The notes below the pieces were generated by a model that was not told the DNA's origin, made no database searches, and worked only from the letters and a program-made list of their open reading frames with translations. Made by a program: the position numbers and the translations under genes. Shown here piece by piece: positions 44,756 through 52,385 of a stretch of DNA of 64,000 nt (position 1 is its first letter; every line of letters begins with the position of its first letter). The stretch spans positions 3,341,897 through 3,405,896 of the forward strand of contig NC_014387.1 of assembly GCF_000145035.1 (NCBI RefSeq), given 5' to 3'. This DNA comes from Butyrivibrio proteoclasticus B316. Its GTDB lineage: Bacteria > Bacillota > Clostridia > Lachnospirales > Lachnospiraceae.

Positions 44756-44785
44756 ATTATATACAATGCTATAAGCACGCGTAAA
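44756..44785 (-). promoter_or_regulatory. Promoter for leader peptide and methyltransferase
   Basis: On the minus strand TTTACG (44785-44780), an 18-base spacer and a perfect TATAAT (44761-44756). Transcription would start near 44749, about 43 bases before the leader ATG. Confidence 0.65.
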
Positions 44786-44849
44786 TACTGATTTAATTAT
44801 TCTGACAGTTTAATTCGCCAGATGACTTCAAAATCGTATATTGTTGTGA

Positions 44850-45578
44850 TCATCTTCCGCAATGAATCTTAATAGCCTGAAAGATAAACTCTGCAGTTCC
44901 TTTACCGCCCATCTTTTCAATGTTCTGGGTCAGCTCTCCGCCGCCTACATAGCCTGTTCCAAGGCCATAAAGAATATCATCAGTGCATGTGTACATATGC
45001 TCTGTAATGAAATCCTGTACTTTCTTTACCTGAGCCTGGACCTCTTCGGATGCCGGATCCATTCCCTTCATAGTTCCCAACTCTTCAAAAAGCTTAGTAA
45101 AGTCAGCCATCAGGCCGCTCTCATATTCCTTTGTCCAGTTCTTGCTCTTCTCGGCATATTCTTTATAAGCAGGAGTATCTCCCCACTGTTCTTTAGCCTT
45201 TTTAGCGTATTCATCAAGCTTACTTGTATCAAATGCTGAAAAATTCAATTTTCTCACTCCTCTCACTTTAAGGTATTTGCACATGTTCAGCAGATTCTCA
45301 ATGTGCTCCTTCTTAAGTTCCAGAAGTTCTATCTGCTGTTCCAGTGCTTTTGTCTTATCAAAGTCAGATCTGTTAACTATTTCCTTTATGTCTTTTAGCG
45401 GAAATTCCAGCTCCCTGAACAGTAAAATCTGCTGCAACTTTTCCAGAGCTGCATCGTCATACAGCCTGTAGTCAGAATCGGTGTACTTCGCCGGCTTTAA
45501 GAGTCCGATCTCATCGTAATAATGCAGTGTGCGTATACTCACTCCCGTCATTTTACTTACTTCATTTACTGTCATCAT
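44850..45578 (-). CDS. MerR-family regulator with TipAS drug-binding domain
   Basis: About 242 residues. The N-terminal MerR helix-turn-helix MTVNEVSKMTGVSIRTLHYY is followed by DEIGLLKPAKYTDSDYRLYDDAALEKLQQI, then a dimer coiled coil (FDKTKALEQQIELLELKKEHIENLL). The C-terminal TipAS region (about 125-242) has YAKKAKEQWGDTPAYKEY and YTCTDDILYGLGTGYVGGGELTQNIEKMGG. TipAL/Mta relatives sense thiopeptides or other hydrophobic drugs and activate resistance genes. The ATG at 45578 follows AAGGAG by 9 bases; an upstream GTG overlaps that site. It has its own MerR-type promoter. Confidence 0.9.
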   Translation of the reverse strand: MMTVNEVSKMTGVSIRTLHYYDEIGLLKPAKYTDSDYRLYDDAALEKLQQILLFRELEFPLKDIKEIVNRSDFDKTKALEQQIELLELKKEHIENLLNMCKYLKVRGVRKLNFSAFDTSKLDEYAKKAKEQWGDTPAYKEYAEKSKNWTKEYESGLMADFTKLFEELGTMKGMDPASEEVQAQVKKVQDFITEHMYTCTDDILYGLGTGYVGGGELTQNIEKMGGKGTAEFIFQAIKIHCGR

Positions 45579-45606
45579 GGCTTTCATCTCCTTCACGTGT
45601 AACTAT

Positions 45607-45637
45607 ACCTTAAACCATAACGTAACGTGAGGGTCAA
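45607..45637 (-). promoter_or_regulatory. MerR-type promoter with 19-bp spacer
   Basis: On the minus strand TTGACC (45637-45632), a 19-base spacer CTCACGTTACGTTATGGTT and TAAGGT (45612-45607). The over-long spacer and dyad CCTCACGTTACG/TTAAGG-like symmetry are the hallmark of promoters that MerR activators untwist; it sits just before the MerR-TipAS gene, so positive autoregulation is expected. Confidence 0.75.
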
Positions 45638-45673
45638 TACTTTTTGTAAAAAATACCTCACATCATAGAATAA

Positions 45674-45703
45674 TCAGCAAGGTTTCTGTAATTTGACGCT
45701 CAT
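45674..45703 (-). CDS. Possible 9-residue ORF (MSVKLQKPC)
   Basis: GGAGG lies 6 bases before the ATG, and the frame ends TGA after nine codons. It follows the methyltransferase stop and precedes the MerR promoter. ACATCAT around its ATG can pair with ATGATGT at 45666-45660 (minus strand), so it may be a structured leader or a chance ORF. Confidence 0.3.
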   Translation of the reverse strand: MSVKLQKPC

Positions 45704-45721
45704 GATGTTCCTCCAACATTA

Positions 45722-46540
45722 TCAATTCTTTATGAATATCTGAACAACATGATTTGAATAGCCCATAAGATCAGGTCTTTCAGCTGTTGCTTTCAAATAC
45801 TGAATCCATTCATTATATGAGGCTTCAGACATTTTGTTTACAGACTCTCTTATAACCTGTGAAAGTCCATCCTGTGCAAATCTTGGTCCCTTTGATACAG
45901 GCAAAGTCTCTAGTACTTTATCAGTAAGTTCATCAATTGCAGATATGGTATGCAGCTGTATAGATGAGCCTGTATTATCAGTAACCAGCGCTGTATCTCT
46001 CTCATATCCTATTTCATTTATTTCTTCCGCAGGGTTTTCACTCTGAAAAATATATTCTATAAGCGGAGCATCCTGAAGAACAAAAGAGACAAATATCGGA
46101 GCACCTTTCTTTGCCACACGCACAGCTTCTTTTATCGCAACAACTCTCTCATGAACATTTTTAAGATGGTAAATTGGCCCAAGCTCCAAAACAAGATCAT
46201 AAGTACCATCTGAAGAATCTCGCAAATCCAATGCATTGCCCTGACAAATATTTACATTTTTTCTATCCTGGAATAAATCTTTCATTCTTGAAACATTGTC
46301 GGGATGCAGGTCTATAGCATCAACATGGAATCCTTCATCTGCCAAAGCCTTAGTATATACGCCACATCCAGCACCTACGTCTATGACCTTTGCTCTAGGC
46401 TTTAGATATTTGTGAATATAATGCTTCGTTATTATGAATTCCGTTTCATTTGCTTTTGTGTAAAACAGTCGTTTCTCTTCAACAGCCCCTGCATACTGTC
46501 TCTGATAAAGCTCATATAATTCTGTTCCACTAAGTCCCAT
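45722..46540 (-). CDS. Class I SAM-dependent methyltransferase
   Basis: About 272 residues with motif I VIDVGAGCGVYTKALADEG, the acidic tip in VDAIDLHPDN, and motif IV DLVLELGPIYHL followed by HERVVAIKEAVRVAKKGAPIFVSFV. The ATG at 46540 follows AGGAGG by 7 bases. It is clearly a different family from the methyltransferase at 43795-44568. The small-molecule or RNA substrate is unknown. It is upstream of MerR-TipAS and 11 bases after the ORF6N gene. Confidence 0.83.
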   Translation of the reverse strand: MGLSGTELYELYQRQYAGAVEEKRLFYTKANETEFIITKHYIHKYLKPRAKVIDVGAGCGVYTKALADEGFHVDAIDLHPDNVSRMKDLFQDRKNVNICQGNALDLRDSSDGTYDLVLELGPIYHLKNVHERVVAIKEAVRVAKKGAPIFVSFVLQDAPLIEYIFQSENPAEEINEIGYERDTALVTDNTGSSIQLHTISAIDELTDKVLETLPVSKGPRFAQDGLSQVIRESVNKMSEASYNEWIQYLKATAERPDLMGYSNHVVQIFIKN

Positions 46541-46551
46541 CCTCAATCCTC

Positions 46552-47514
46552 CTACACCTGTTTTCCGGTACTTTGAGCTTTTTGTATAATGGAATTGATT
46601 AGCCCAACATCAGCCAGTCTATTGATTCCAAAGCACTTCTTACCAGCATCCTTGATAGATGCTCCAATATGATAACCTTTATTACCATCAATAATCATAA
46701 AGCGATCGTGAAATGCCGTTGTTTTAAACGCATTAAGAGCCGGATACTGTGCATTAAAATTTGTAATATCCTGCTTAGTCAGTTTAGTTCCTGGCAATGT
46801 GTAAATAGCAACATCTACGCCAGACTTCTTTTTAGCCAGTATATTCAATGTTTGTAAATCCACATATCCATCAATAAGGGTAATGCTGCTTTGAGCTTCT
46901 TCTACAATATCCGCCAAAAGCAAAAATGCATCGAATATCTGACCGTCAAAGAAAACTTTCTGCATATCTTCCTTATCCGACTCAATATAATCAAAAACCT
47001 TATCAAATTTTTTCTCTGTTTCCAGTCTGAATTGCTCGTTTTGGATTTGTGATTCTATCTGCCTATGTTCGATGGTATTAACTTTATCCATCAGTAACGC
47101 ATTTCTAGCAAGGTACTTTCTCATGACTACAAATGTCTTCATGATACGTATACTAACTGTAACCGCAGTTTCTCCTCTAAGCACAGATGATAACATAGCA
47201 ATGCCTTGCTCTGTATACACAAAAGGAAGTGTACGTCTACCACCATGTTCATACTCACTTGAAATGCCAAATTGGCATTTCAAGTGATCATATTCCTGTT
47301 TGGTTATTTGAAAACAGAACTCTTCTGGAAATCTTTTCTTATTTCTTTTCATAGCTCTGTTCAGGCTTCCAGTCTCGACTCCATATAACCTCGCAAGGTC
47401 AGAATCAAGCACTATCTGAGCGCCCCTCAATAAATGAATAACATCCTTGATATCTTCATAATCATCATTATCTATTTCAGTAGAAAACTCCACCAACTCA
47501 TTTTTTTCTTCCAT
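46552..47514 (-). CDS. ORF6N-domain DNA-binding protein with C-terminal PLD-like half
   Basis: The N-terminal ORF6N domain (about 18-110) shows VIHLLRGAQIVLDSDLARLYGVETGSLNRAMKRNKKRFPEEF and GGRRTLPFVYTEQGIAMLSSVLRG, typical of phage and mobile-element regulators. A coiled coil (about 130-180) leads to a C-terminal phospholipase-D-like half with FHDRFMIIDGNKGYHIGASIKDAGKKCFGI, where H-D-R...H-I-G-A-S replaces a full HKD. A nuclease or ligand-binding role is possible. Preceded by an XRE gene, with the palindrome 47525-47559 in the 42-bp gap. GGGAGG ribosome site. Confidence 0.85.
   Translation of the reverse strand: MEEKNELVEFSTEIDNDDYEDIKDVIHLLRGAQIVLDSDLARLYGVETGSLNRAMKRNKKRFPEEFCFQITKQEYDHLKCQFGISSEYEHGGRRTLPFVYTEQGIAMLSSVLRGETAVTVSIRIMKTFVVMRKYLARNALLMDKVNTIEHRQIESQIQNEQFRLETEKKFDKVFDYIESDKEDMQKVFFDGQIFDAFLLLADIVEEAQSSITLIDGYVDLQTLNILAKKKSGVDVAIYTLPGTKLTKQDITNFNAQYPALNAFKTTAFHDRFMIIDGNKGYHIGASIKDAGKKCFGINRLADVGLINSIIQKAQSTGKQV
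47254..47286. repeat. Palindrome copy 1, inside the ORF6N gene
   Basis: ACTTGAAATGCCAA and TTGGCATTTCAAGT flank one central A at 47256-47284, extended to 33 bp here. It encodes HLKCQFGISSE in the ORF6N domain. An identical 29-bp unit lies at 47528-47556. Confidence 0.9.
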
Positions 47515-47524
47515 TTTTCCTCCC

Positions 47525-47559
47525 TAAACTTGAAATGCCAAATTGGCATTTCAAGTTTA
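47525..47559. repeat. Palindrome copy 2, between XRE and ORF6N genes
   Basis: The same 29-bp unit (47528-47556), extended to 35 bp by flanking AAA/TTT pairs; it overlaps the XRE stop codon and ends about 10 bases before the ORF6N ribosome site. It is a likely operator or RNA hairpin; no T-run follows, so a terminator is less likely. Confidence 0.85.
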
Positions 47560-47916
47560 CATTTTTTCCAAATCATCAAGCTTTTTTAATGTCTTAAGAT
47601 ACCTCTCAAATCTCTTCTGCTGATCAATAGACAACTTATGATATTCCAGAATGATTTCCTTATCATGGAAACTAAAGTCTAATTCCCTACTAGAATACTC
47701 ATCAAAATCACCATCAATCCCTTTGCCTGTAAGAAGCTGCTCCGGTGTTATATCAAGTGCATCGCATATAGTCATTATTTTATCTGCTGAAGGATTGGTC
47801 TTCTTGGTCTTCCAATCGCTGATAGTACTACCTGAAAGCCCCACCATCTTTCCAAAAGCACTCTGCGATATTCCTCTTTGCTCAAGTATCTTAAATATTC
47901 TTTCACTAATAATCAT
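47557..47916 (-). CDS. XRE-family phage-repressor-like regulator
   Basis: A 119-residue protein. The helix-turn-helix (about 5-60) has GISQSAFGKMVGLSGSTISDWKTKKTNPSADKIMTICDALDITPEQLL. The C-terminal part is acidic and helical (YHKLSIDQQKRFERYLKTLKKLDD), probably for dimer formation; there is no peptidase domain. GGAGATAAG before the ATG. It is translated just before the ORF6N gene and is a candidate to bind the palindrome. Confidence 0.9.
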   Translation of the reverse strand: MIISERIFKILEQRGISQSAFGKMVGLSGSTISDWKTKKTNPSADKIMTICDALDITPEQLLTGKGIDGDFDEYSSRELDFSFHDKEIILEYHKLSIDQQKRFERYLKTLKKLDDLEKM

Positions 47917-47970
47917 ATCTTATCTCCGCATTTACGAATATGTTTATCTTTCGTCAGTACGTCTATGATA

Positions 47971-48336
47971 TCATCCCACCAACACATATTCAATGCTCTT
48001 CATTGCATTTTCATCTGTTAGTGGCGTTCCTTCTCTCTTCCAGTCTCTCTGTTTTCCATACTCAACGAAGTTGTGGGAAGTAACTCTATCCCAGCCTGGA
48101 ATGTTATCCATGATATCTGCGATAATCTTTGCTTCTCCCTGCTTAGTATTATCAAAATTCCTATTGTGCTCAAGTGCTTTGTAGAAAAGCATGCTCACAT
48201 ATACATAGTTTTCTTTAGATGAATCAAGGAAATCTCGTATCTCAGTTTCCATTGGGTCGTCAGGCACAAAAACTTCCTGCAGCGCCTCTAATTCTTCCTT
48301 CATCTCTTTTGAAAGCGTCAGTGAATAATTGAGCAT
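47971..48336 (-). CDS. Fragment of a mobile-element protein (possibly VirE/primase-like)
   Basis: About 121 residues from an ATG at 48336 with GGAG 14 bases before. The C-terminal part PGWDRVTSHNFVEYGKQRDWKR recalls the end of virulence-associated E (phage primase-helicase) proteins. The N-terminal frame continues upstream in sequence with no coding character. Probably a decayed 3' end left by an element; low confidence in function. Confidence 0.4.
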   Translation of the reverse strand: MLNYSLTLSKEMKEELEALQEVFVPDDPMETEIRDFLDSSKENYVYVSMLFYKALEHNRNFDNTKQGEAKIIADIMDNIPGWDRVTSHNFVEYGKQRDWKREGTPLTDENAMKSIEYVLVG

Positions 48337-48460
48337 GAAAAATAACGACTCCAATCTTGATAGAGTCGCTAAAATCGGTGTTAATGAAGATTTTGATAAT
48401 CTTGTAAACAAGTCTCCAATCGTAGAACCAAATGACAAAAAACGTCGGAGAAAGAAATAA
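48335..48460 (+). CDS. Small ORF MKNND..., basic C-terminal tail
   Basis: A 41-codon frame ending in NDKKRRRKK, overlapping the minus-strand frame at its start. Composition looks more like a protein than its antisense does, but no clear Shine-Dalgarno is visible. It may be a fragment of an element-encoded DNA-binding protein or chance. Confidence 0.3.
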   Translation: MKNNDSNLDRVAKIGVNEDFDNLVNKSPIVEPNDKKRRRKK

Positions 48461-48469
48461 TAGTTTTTA

Positions 48470-48705
48470 TTAGTATTCCCCAACATCAATTTTCTTCTGA
48501 AGAACACCTGCGTAATCATGAGCTGTCTTTCCAATATGTTCGGAATCAAGTGGATAATGAATATTGTACATAATATCAAGAATATGCTGACTACGCTTAT
48601 TCTTTATTATCGTGTCTGAATTAACAGCAGTCATTCCAAGCTCTGAAAAGTGCATGGCACAATTCCCGGGTCATGGGTTTTAATTCAATAATTGCGTTCC
48701 CACCA
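48470..48705 (-). pseudogene. Decayed GNAT acetyltransferase with internal deletion
   Basis: On the minus strand one frame reads IIELKPMTRELCHALFRAW (about 48705-48640), the usual N-terminus of a Lachnospiraceae GNAT, with its initiator ATG changed to ATT. A second frame then gives ELGMTAVNSDTIIKNKRSQHIL (48650-48580), which matches the usual C-terminal part of such enzymes; the middle of about 90 residues is missing and the frames disagree. The last 34 residues (DIMYNIHYPLDSEHIGKTAHDY...) do not look like GNAT and seem joined from other DNA. A decayed gene fused by deletion. Confidence 0.6.
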
Positions 48706-48718
48706 AAATTCCTCCAAC

Positions 48719-48757
48719 AAAAAGACATGTGCCCTCTTCCCAAGAAAACACATGTCT
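48719..48757 (-). terminator. Rho-independent terminator of rlmD
   Basis: On the minus strand AGACATGTG (48757-48749), a 17-base loop, CACATGTCT (48731-48723), then TTTTG. It is 50 bases after the rlmD stop codon. Confidence 0.75.
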
Positions 48758-48806
48758 CTATCTTACCATAGCAACCATCTGCATTGCACCGCAGATATTG
48801 CTTGTT

Positions 48807-50324
48807 TTATTTAGTTAAAAGAACAACCGTCTCCACATGAACAGTATGACCAAACATGTCACATGGACGGATTGCCTTTAGTTCATATCCGCCGTCTGCA
48901 AGAATTCTGAGGTCTCTTGCAAGAGTCGCTGAGTCACAACTGACATATACGATACGGTCAGGAGACATTTTGAGCATAGTATCAAGGCAGGCCTGATCGC
49001 AGCCCTTACGTGGAGGATCTACTACGATCACATCAGGGTGAAGAGCAGACTCAGAAATATTGTATTCAGATTGTAATGCATGCTTATCTTTTTCTTCCAA
49101 ACGTCCATTAGCATAGAAATCCGGAAGAACTTCCTCAGCTTTTCCACAGAAAAAGTCCGCATTAGTCAGACCATTTCTCAGCGCGTTCTTCTTGGCATCT
49201 TCAATGGCATCGGGAATAATCTCAACTCCATAGACATGTCCTGCCTTCTTGGCCATTGATAATGTGATAGTTCCAATTCCACAGTACAGATCCCAAACCG
49301 TCTCTTCTCCTGTAAGACCTGCATATTCTATTGCCTGTCCGTACAGTTTCTCACACTGAACAGGATTTACCTGATAAAAAGAGAGGGGTGAAATATCAAA
49401 TTCAAGGCCACACAAAGTATCAGAAATAGTATCATTTCCCCAGATTGTGTGTATCTCTGTTCCCATTATGACGTTGGTCTTATCAGTGTTGATGCTGACA
49501 GATATACTTGTCATGCCTTTGATTTGAGAGAGCCTTGTAACAAGCTCTTTCTGACCGGATATATATTCTATAGCAGTGTTCTCTCCATCTGCATTAATGC
49601 CTGCAAATTTCTTATTCTTACTAATTCCCTTGTAGTTCAGAACAAGGCAGACCATGATCTGTCCTGAAGTAAAGCCTTTTCTGATCAGAACATGTCTCAT
49701 CAGCCCCTTTCCGGAAGTCTCATCATAAGGCTCAATGTTATTTTTTTCCATGTGGCTTATGATAACACTCAGAATATCTTTATTTTCTGCGGTACCTATA
49801 AGACAGTCTGTAACAGGAATGATGCTGTGAGTTCTGCCGGCATAGAACCCTGCAATTATCCTGCCGTTTTTATCTTTTCCAATTGGAAACTGTGCCTTGT
49901 TTCTGTATCTCCAGGGCTCATCCATTCCAATTATCGGTTCCATGATGCTGTCGACAAACGACTCATCAAATCCACCAAGTCTGACAATATTGTTTCTTAC
50001 CTTACGCTGTTTAAACTCAAGCTCTTTTTCATAGGACATATTCTGTGTCTGGCAGCCACCACAGGCTCTGGCAACAGGACATTTAGCCTCCACTCTGTCC
50101 ACAGAAGGAGTGATAACTTCCTCAAGATGTGCATAGGCATAGTTCTTCTTGGCCTTCATTATCTTGGCGCTTACAACATCACCTATTACCGCATCTTTAA
50201 TAAAGAGGGTATAGCCATCTATCTTGCCTATGCCCTCTCCGTCATTTCCTATATCTGTTATTTCTACTGTCAGAAGATTTCCCTTGTCGTATTTCACGTC
50301 TTCTCTTTTTTTATTATTTCCCAT
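48807..50324 (-). CDS. rlmD: 23S rRNA (uracil-C5)-methyltransferase, RlmD/TrmA family
   Basis: A 505-residue SAM enzyme methylating a uridine at C5 in 23S rRNA (or tRNA in paralogues). It has an N-terminal TRAM domain (LLTVEITDIGNDGEGIGKIDGYTLFIKDAVIGD), an Fe-S motif CPVARACGGCQTQ, the SAM motif VWDLYCGIGTITLSMA, VDPPRKGCDQACLDTML and the catalytic Cys in YVSCDSATLARDL. Bacterial Firmicutes paralogues (RlmCD) modify U747 and U1939, so the exact site is open. Follows trmL by 34 bases. Confidence 0.93.
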   Translation of the reverse strand: MGNNKKREDVKYDKGNLLTVEITDIGNDGEGIGKIDGYTLFIKDAVIGDVVSAKIMKAKKNYAYAHLEEVITPSVDRVEAKCPVARACGGCQTQNMSYEKELEFKQRKVRNNIVRLGGFDESFVDSIMEPIIGMDEPWRYRNKAQFPIGKDKNGRIIAGFYAGRTHSIIPVTDCLIGTAENKDILSVIISHMEKNNIEPYDETSGKGLMRHVLIRKGFTSGQIMVCLVLNYKGISKNKKFAGINADGENTAIEYISGQKELVTRLSQIKGMTSISVSINTDKTNVIMGTEIHTIWGNDTISDTLCGLEFDISPLSFYQVNPVQCEKLYGQAIEYAGLTGEETVWDLYCGIGTITLSMAKKAGHVYGVEIIPDAIEDAKKNALRNGLTNADFFCGKAEEVLPDFYANGRLEEKDKHALQSEYNISESALHPDVIVVDPPRKGCDQACLDTMLKMSPDRIVYVSCDSATLARDLRILADGGYELKAIRPCDMFGHTVHVETVVLLTK

Positions 50325-50358
50325 ACTTATTACCCGATTGAATCTAACTTAACTGTTC

Positions 50359-50859
50359 TTACTCTTCATTTTTCCAATGAAGTCTGTGTAGTTCTCCCTG
50401 CTGCTCAAGCCCTGCAAAGTTGTTCTGCCTGAGAGCTTCGTACAACACTATTGCCACAGAATTGGATAAATTAAGGGATCTGATATCGCTTCCCATTGGA
50501 ATTCTGATGCAGTTCTCTTCATTATCTACAAGGATTTCTTCCGGAATGCCTGCGCTCTCTTTTCCAAACATTATAAAGTCATCCATTCCAAACTGAACAT
50601 CTGTATAACACTTTTTGGCCTTTGTAGTAGCCATCCAGATTTTGGCTCCTGGGTGCTTTTCCAGAAAGTCCTGGTAATCAACATATCTTGTAACATCAAG
50701 ATGCTGCCAATAATCCATTCCTGCTCTTTTAAGGTCTTTTTCCCCAAGTCTGAAGCCAAGCGGCTCAATAAGGTGAAGACTTGTTCCTGTTGCAACGCAG
50801 GTTCTTCCAATATTGCCGGTATTCTGTGGAATCTCCGGCTGATGTAAAACTATATGCAT
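50359..50859 (-). CDS. trmL: tRNA (cytidine(34)-2'-O)-methyltransferase
   Basis: A 166-residue SPOUT knotted methyltransferase that modifies the wobble base of tRNA-Leu. It has HQPEIPQNTGNIGRTCVATG near the start, DYWQHLDV, FGKESAGIPEEIL, and the knot motif IRIPMGSDIRSLNLSNSVAIVLYEALRQ. The ATG at 50859 (MHIVLHQPEIPQ) has GGAG 10 bases upstream; an in-frame ATG 20 codons earlier adds a His-rich leader and is rejected. Confidence 0.94.
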   Translation of the reverse strand: MHIVLHQPEIPQNTGNIGRTCVATGTSLHLIEPLGFRLGEKDLKRAGMDYWQHLDVTRYVDYQDFLEKHPGAKIWMATTKAKKCYTDVQFGMDDFIMFGKESAGIPEEILVDNEENCIRIPMGSDIRSLNLSNSVAIVLYEALRQNNFAGLEQQGELHRLHWKNEE

Positions 50860-50951
50860 ATCTATAAAACTCCGATTATTATATTGAGAATTGCGAAAAT
50901 GATGATGATCATGAAGCAATTCGTATATTATTTGGTATCAAACACCCATGA

Positions 50952-52385
50952 TCACTCATCCTCTTCATCCATTGCCTTAGCTTTGGCAAGAGAAAAAATA
51001 AACTCTGTTCCAACACCTGCCGTACTGATCACGTTGATATTTTCTTCATGGGCTTTGATTATTTCTTTTACAATGGCAAGGCCAAGACCTGTGCCCTTCT
51101 TGTCCTTACCTCTGGATGCATCTGATTTATAAAACCTGTCAAAAATAAGCTTCTGATCTTCCTTGGGGATTCCAATTCCACTGTCCTTGACTGAAACGAA
51201 TACTTTACTGTGTTTCTCTGTTGTCTCTATCTTGACACTGGAATCCTTGTGGCTGAATTTGATCGCATTGTCCACAAGATTGTATAACACTTGCTGGATC
51301 TTACTCATATCGGCATTAACCAGCATCTTCTCATCTGTCAGAACAAGCTCTATAGCTATCTTCTTGTCGATACAGGTTCCGCCAAAAGACTCTGCGACGT
51401 TTCTGATCACCTGATTGATGTCAAAATCAGTTCTGTCCAGGAGCATTCCCCTGGTGTTGAGATTGTTAAGCGTCAGAAGCTCATTGGTGAGCTTGGTAAG
51501 TCTGTCAGTTTCATTGATTACTATTCCCAGGTATTTGCCATGCATTTCTTCGGGAATAGTTCCGTCCTGCATTGCCACCAGATAACCTCTGATTGATGTA
51601 AGTGGCGATCTGAAATCATGGGAAACATTTGCAATAAACTTCTTCTGATCGTCCTCCTGACGGGCAATTTCACCTGCCATATAAGACAGTGAAGCGGCAA
51701 GATATCCCATTTCATCTTCTGATTCAACTGAGAATTCATAGCTCATATTTCCTGCCGCGTACTGCTCAGTAGCTGTCGTGATCTTCCTAAGTGGCACGTA
51801 CACTAGCTCTGTGAAGAAAATGAGAATGATAAGTGACAATAGGAAAAGAACTATGAGCATCAGGTAGGAAATATTCAAAAACTCATTGGCCGCACTCTGA
51901 ATGGCTGCTATCGGCGTGTGTATTACAACATAGGCCTGAACCTTGAAATTAGCAGTTATAGGCGCAAATACACTGAGTACATCTTCGCTATAGCTATTCC
52001 AGAAATTTCCTGTCGTATAGTAAGAACTTCCTGTAACCGTAGGATCAAAACCATCTATCACTATTTCTTTTCCCGGTTCAATTACTCTCGATGAGTCAAG
52101 AACCAGTCGGCCTGATGGGTTGATGATCCAGATAGCCGCATTGTCCATATATTTGGAAAGTGCCACCATCTGTGTATGTACTGCATCAAGCGACGTTTCA
52201 CTGTTATACAGATCCGCTGCGTAAGTATTGGCTATCTGTGTTGCAACCTGGTACATACTGTCAGCCTTGTCTCTTCTGAGTCTCTCATAGGTCATGCTGT
52301 ACACAAAGGTAGCAACTACTACGAATCCGAAGATAGCAAACAAAAGATACGCCAATAGAAATTTTAAATAAAGAGTTCTCTTCAT
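50952..52385 (-). CDS. Sensor histidine kinase
   Basis: A 477-residue kinase. The first membrane helix is about 7-28, an extracellular sensor covers 29-165 (with a double-PAS/Cache-like strand pattern), the second helix is about 165-188, then a HAMP domain (YVPLRKITTATEQYAAGNMSYEF). The dimer and phosphoacceptor His is in FIANVSHDFRSPLTSIRGYL. The ATP domain follows with N box LYNLVDNAIKFS, DSGIGIPKEDQKLIFDRFY and GTGLGLAIVKEI. It starts one base after the response regulator stop, a single coupled system. Confidence 0.94.
   Translation of the reverse strand: MKRTLYLKFLLAYLLFAIFGFVVVATFVYSMTYERLRRDKADSMYQVATQIANTYAADLYNSETSLDAVHTQMVALSKYMDNAAIWIINPSGRLVLDSSRVIEPGKEIVIDGFDPTVTGSSYYTTGNFWNSYSEDVLSVFAPITANFKVQAYVVIHTPIAAIQSAANEFLNISYLMLIVLFLLSLIILIFFTELVYVPLRKITTATEQYAAGNMSYEFSVESEDEMGYLAASLSYMAGEIARQEDDQKKFIANVSHDFRSPLTSIRGYLVAMQDGTIPEEMHGKYLGIVINETDRLTKLTNELLTLNNLNTRGMLLDRTDFDINQVIRNVAESFGGTCIDKKIAIELVLTDEKMLVNADMSKIQQVLYNLVDNAIKFSHKDSSVKIETTEKHSKVFVSVKDSGIGIPKEDQKLIFDRFYKSDASRGKDKKGTGLGLAIVKEIIKAHEENINVISTAGVGTEFIFSLAKAKAMDEEDE

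Noticed and set aside
46552..47916. Intact prophage or toxin-antitoxin module
   Set aside because: Only XRE and ORF6N genes plus debris are present; there are no structural phage genes or an identifiable toxin.
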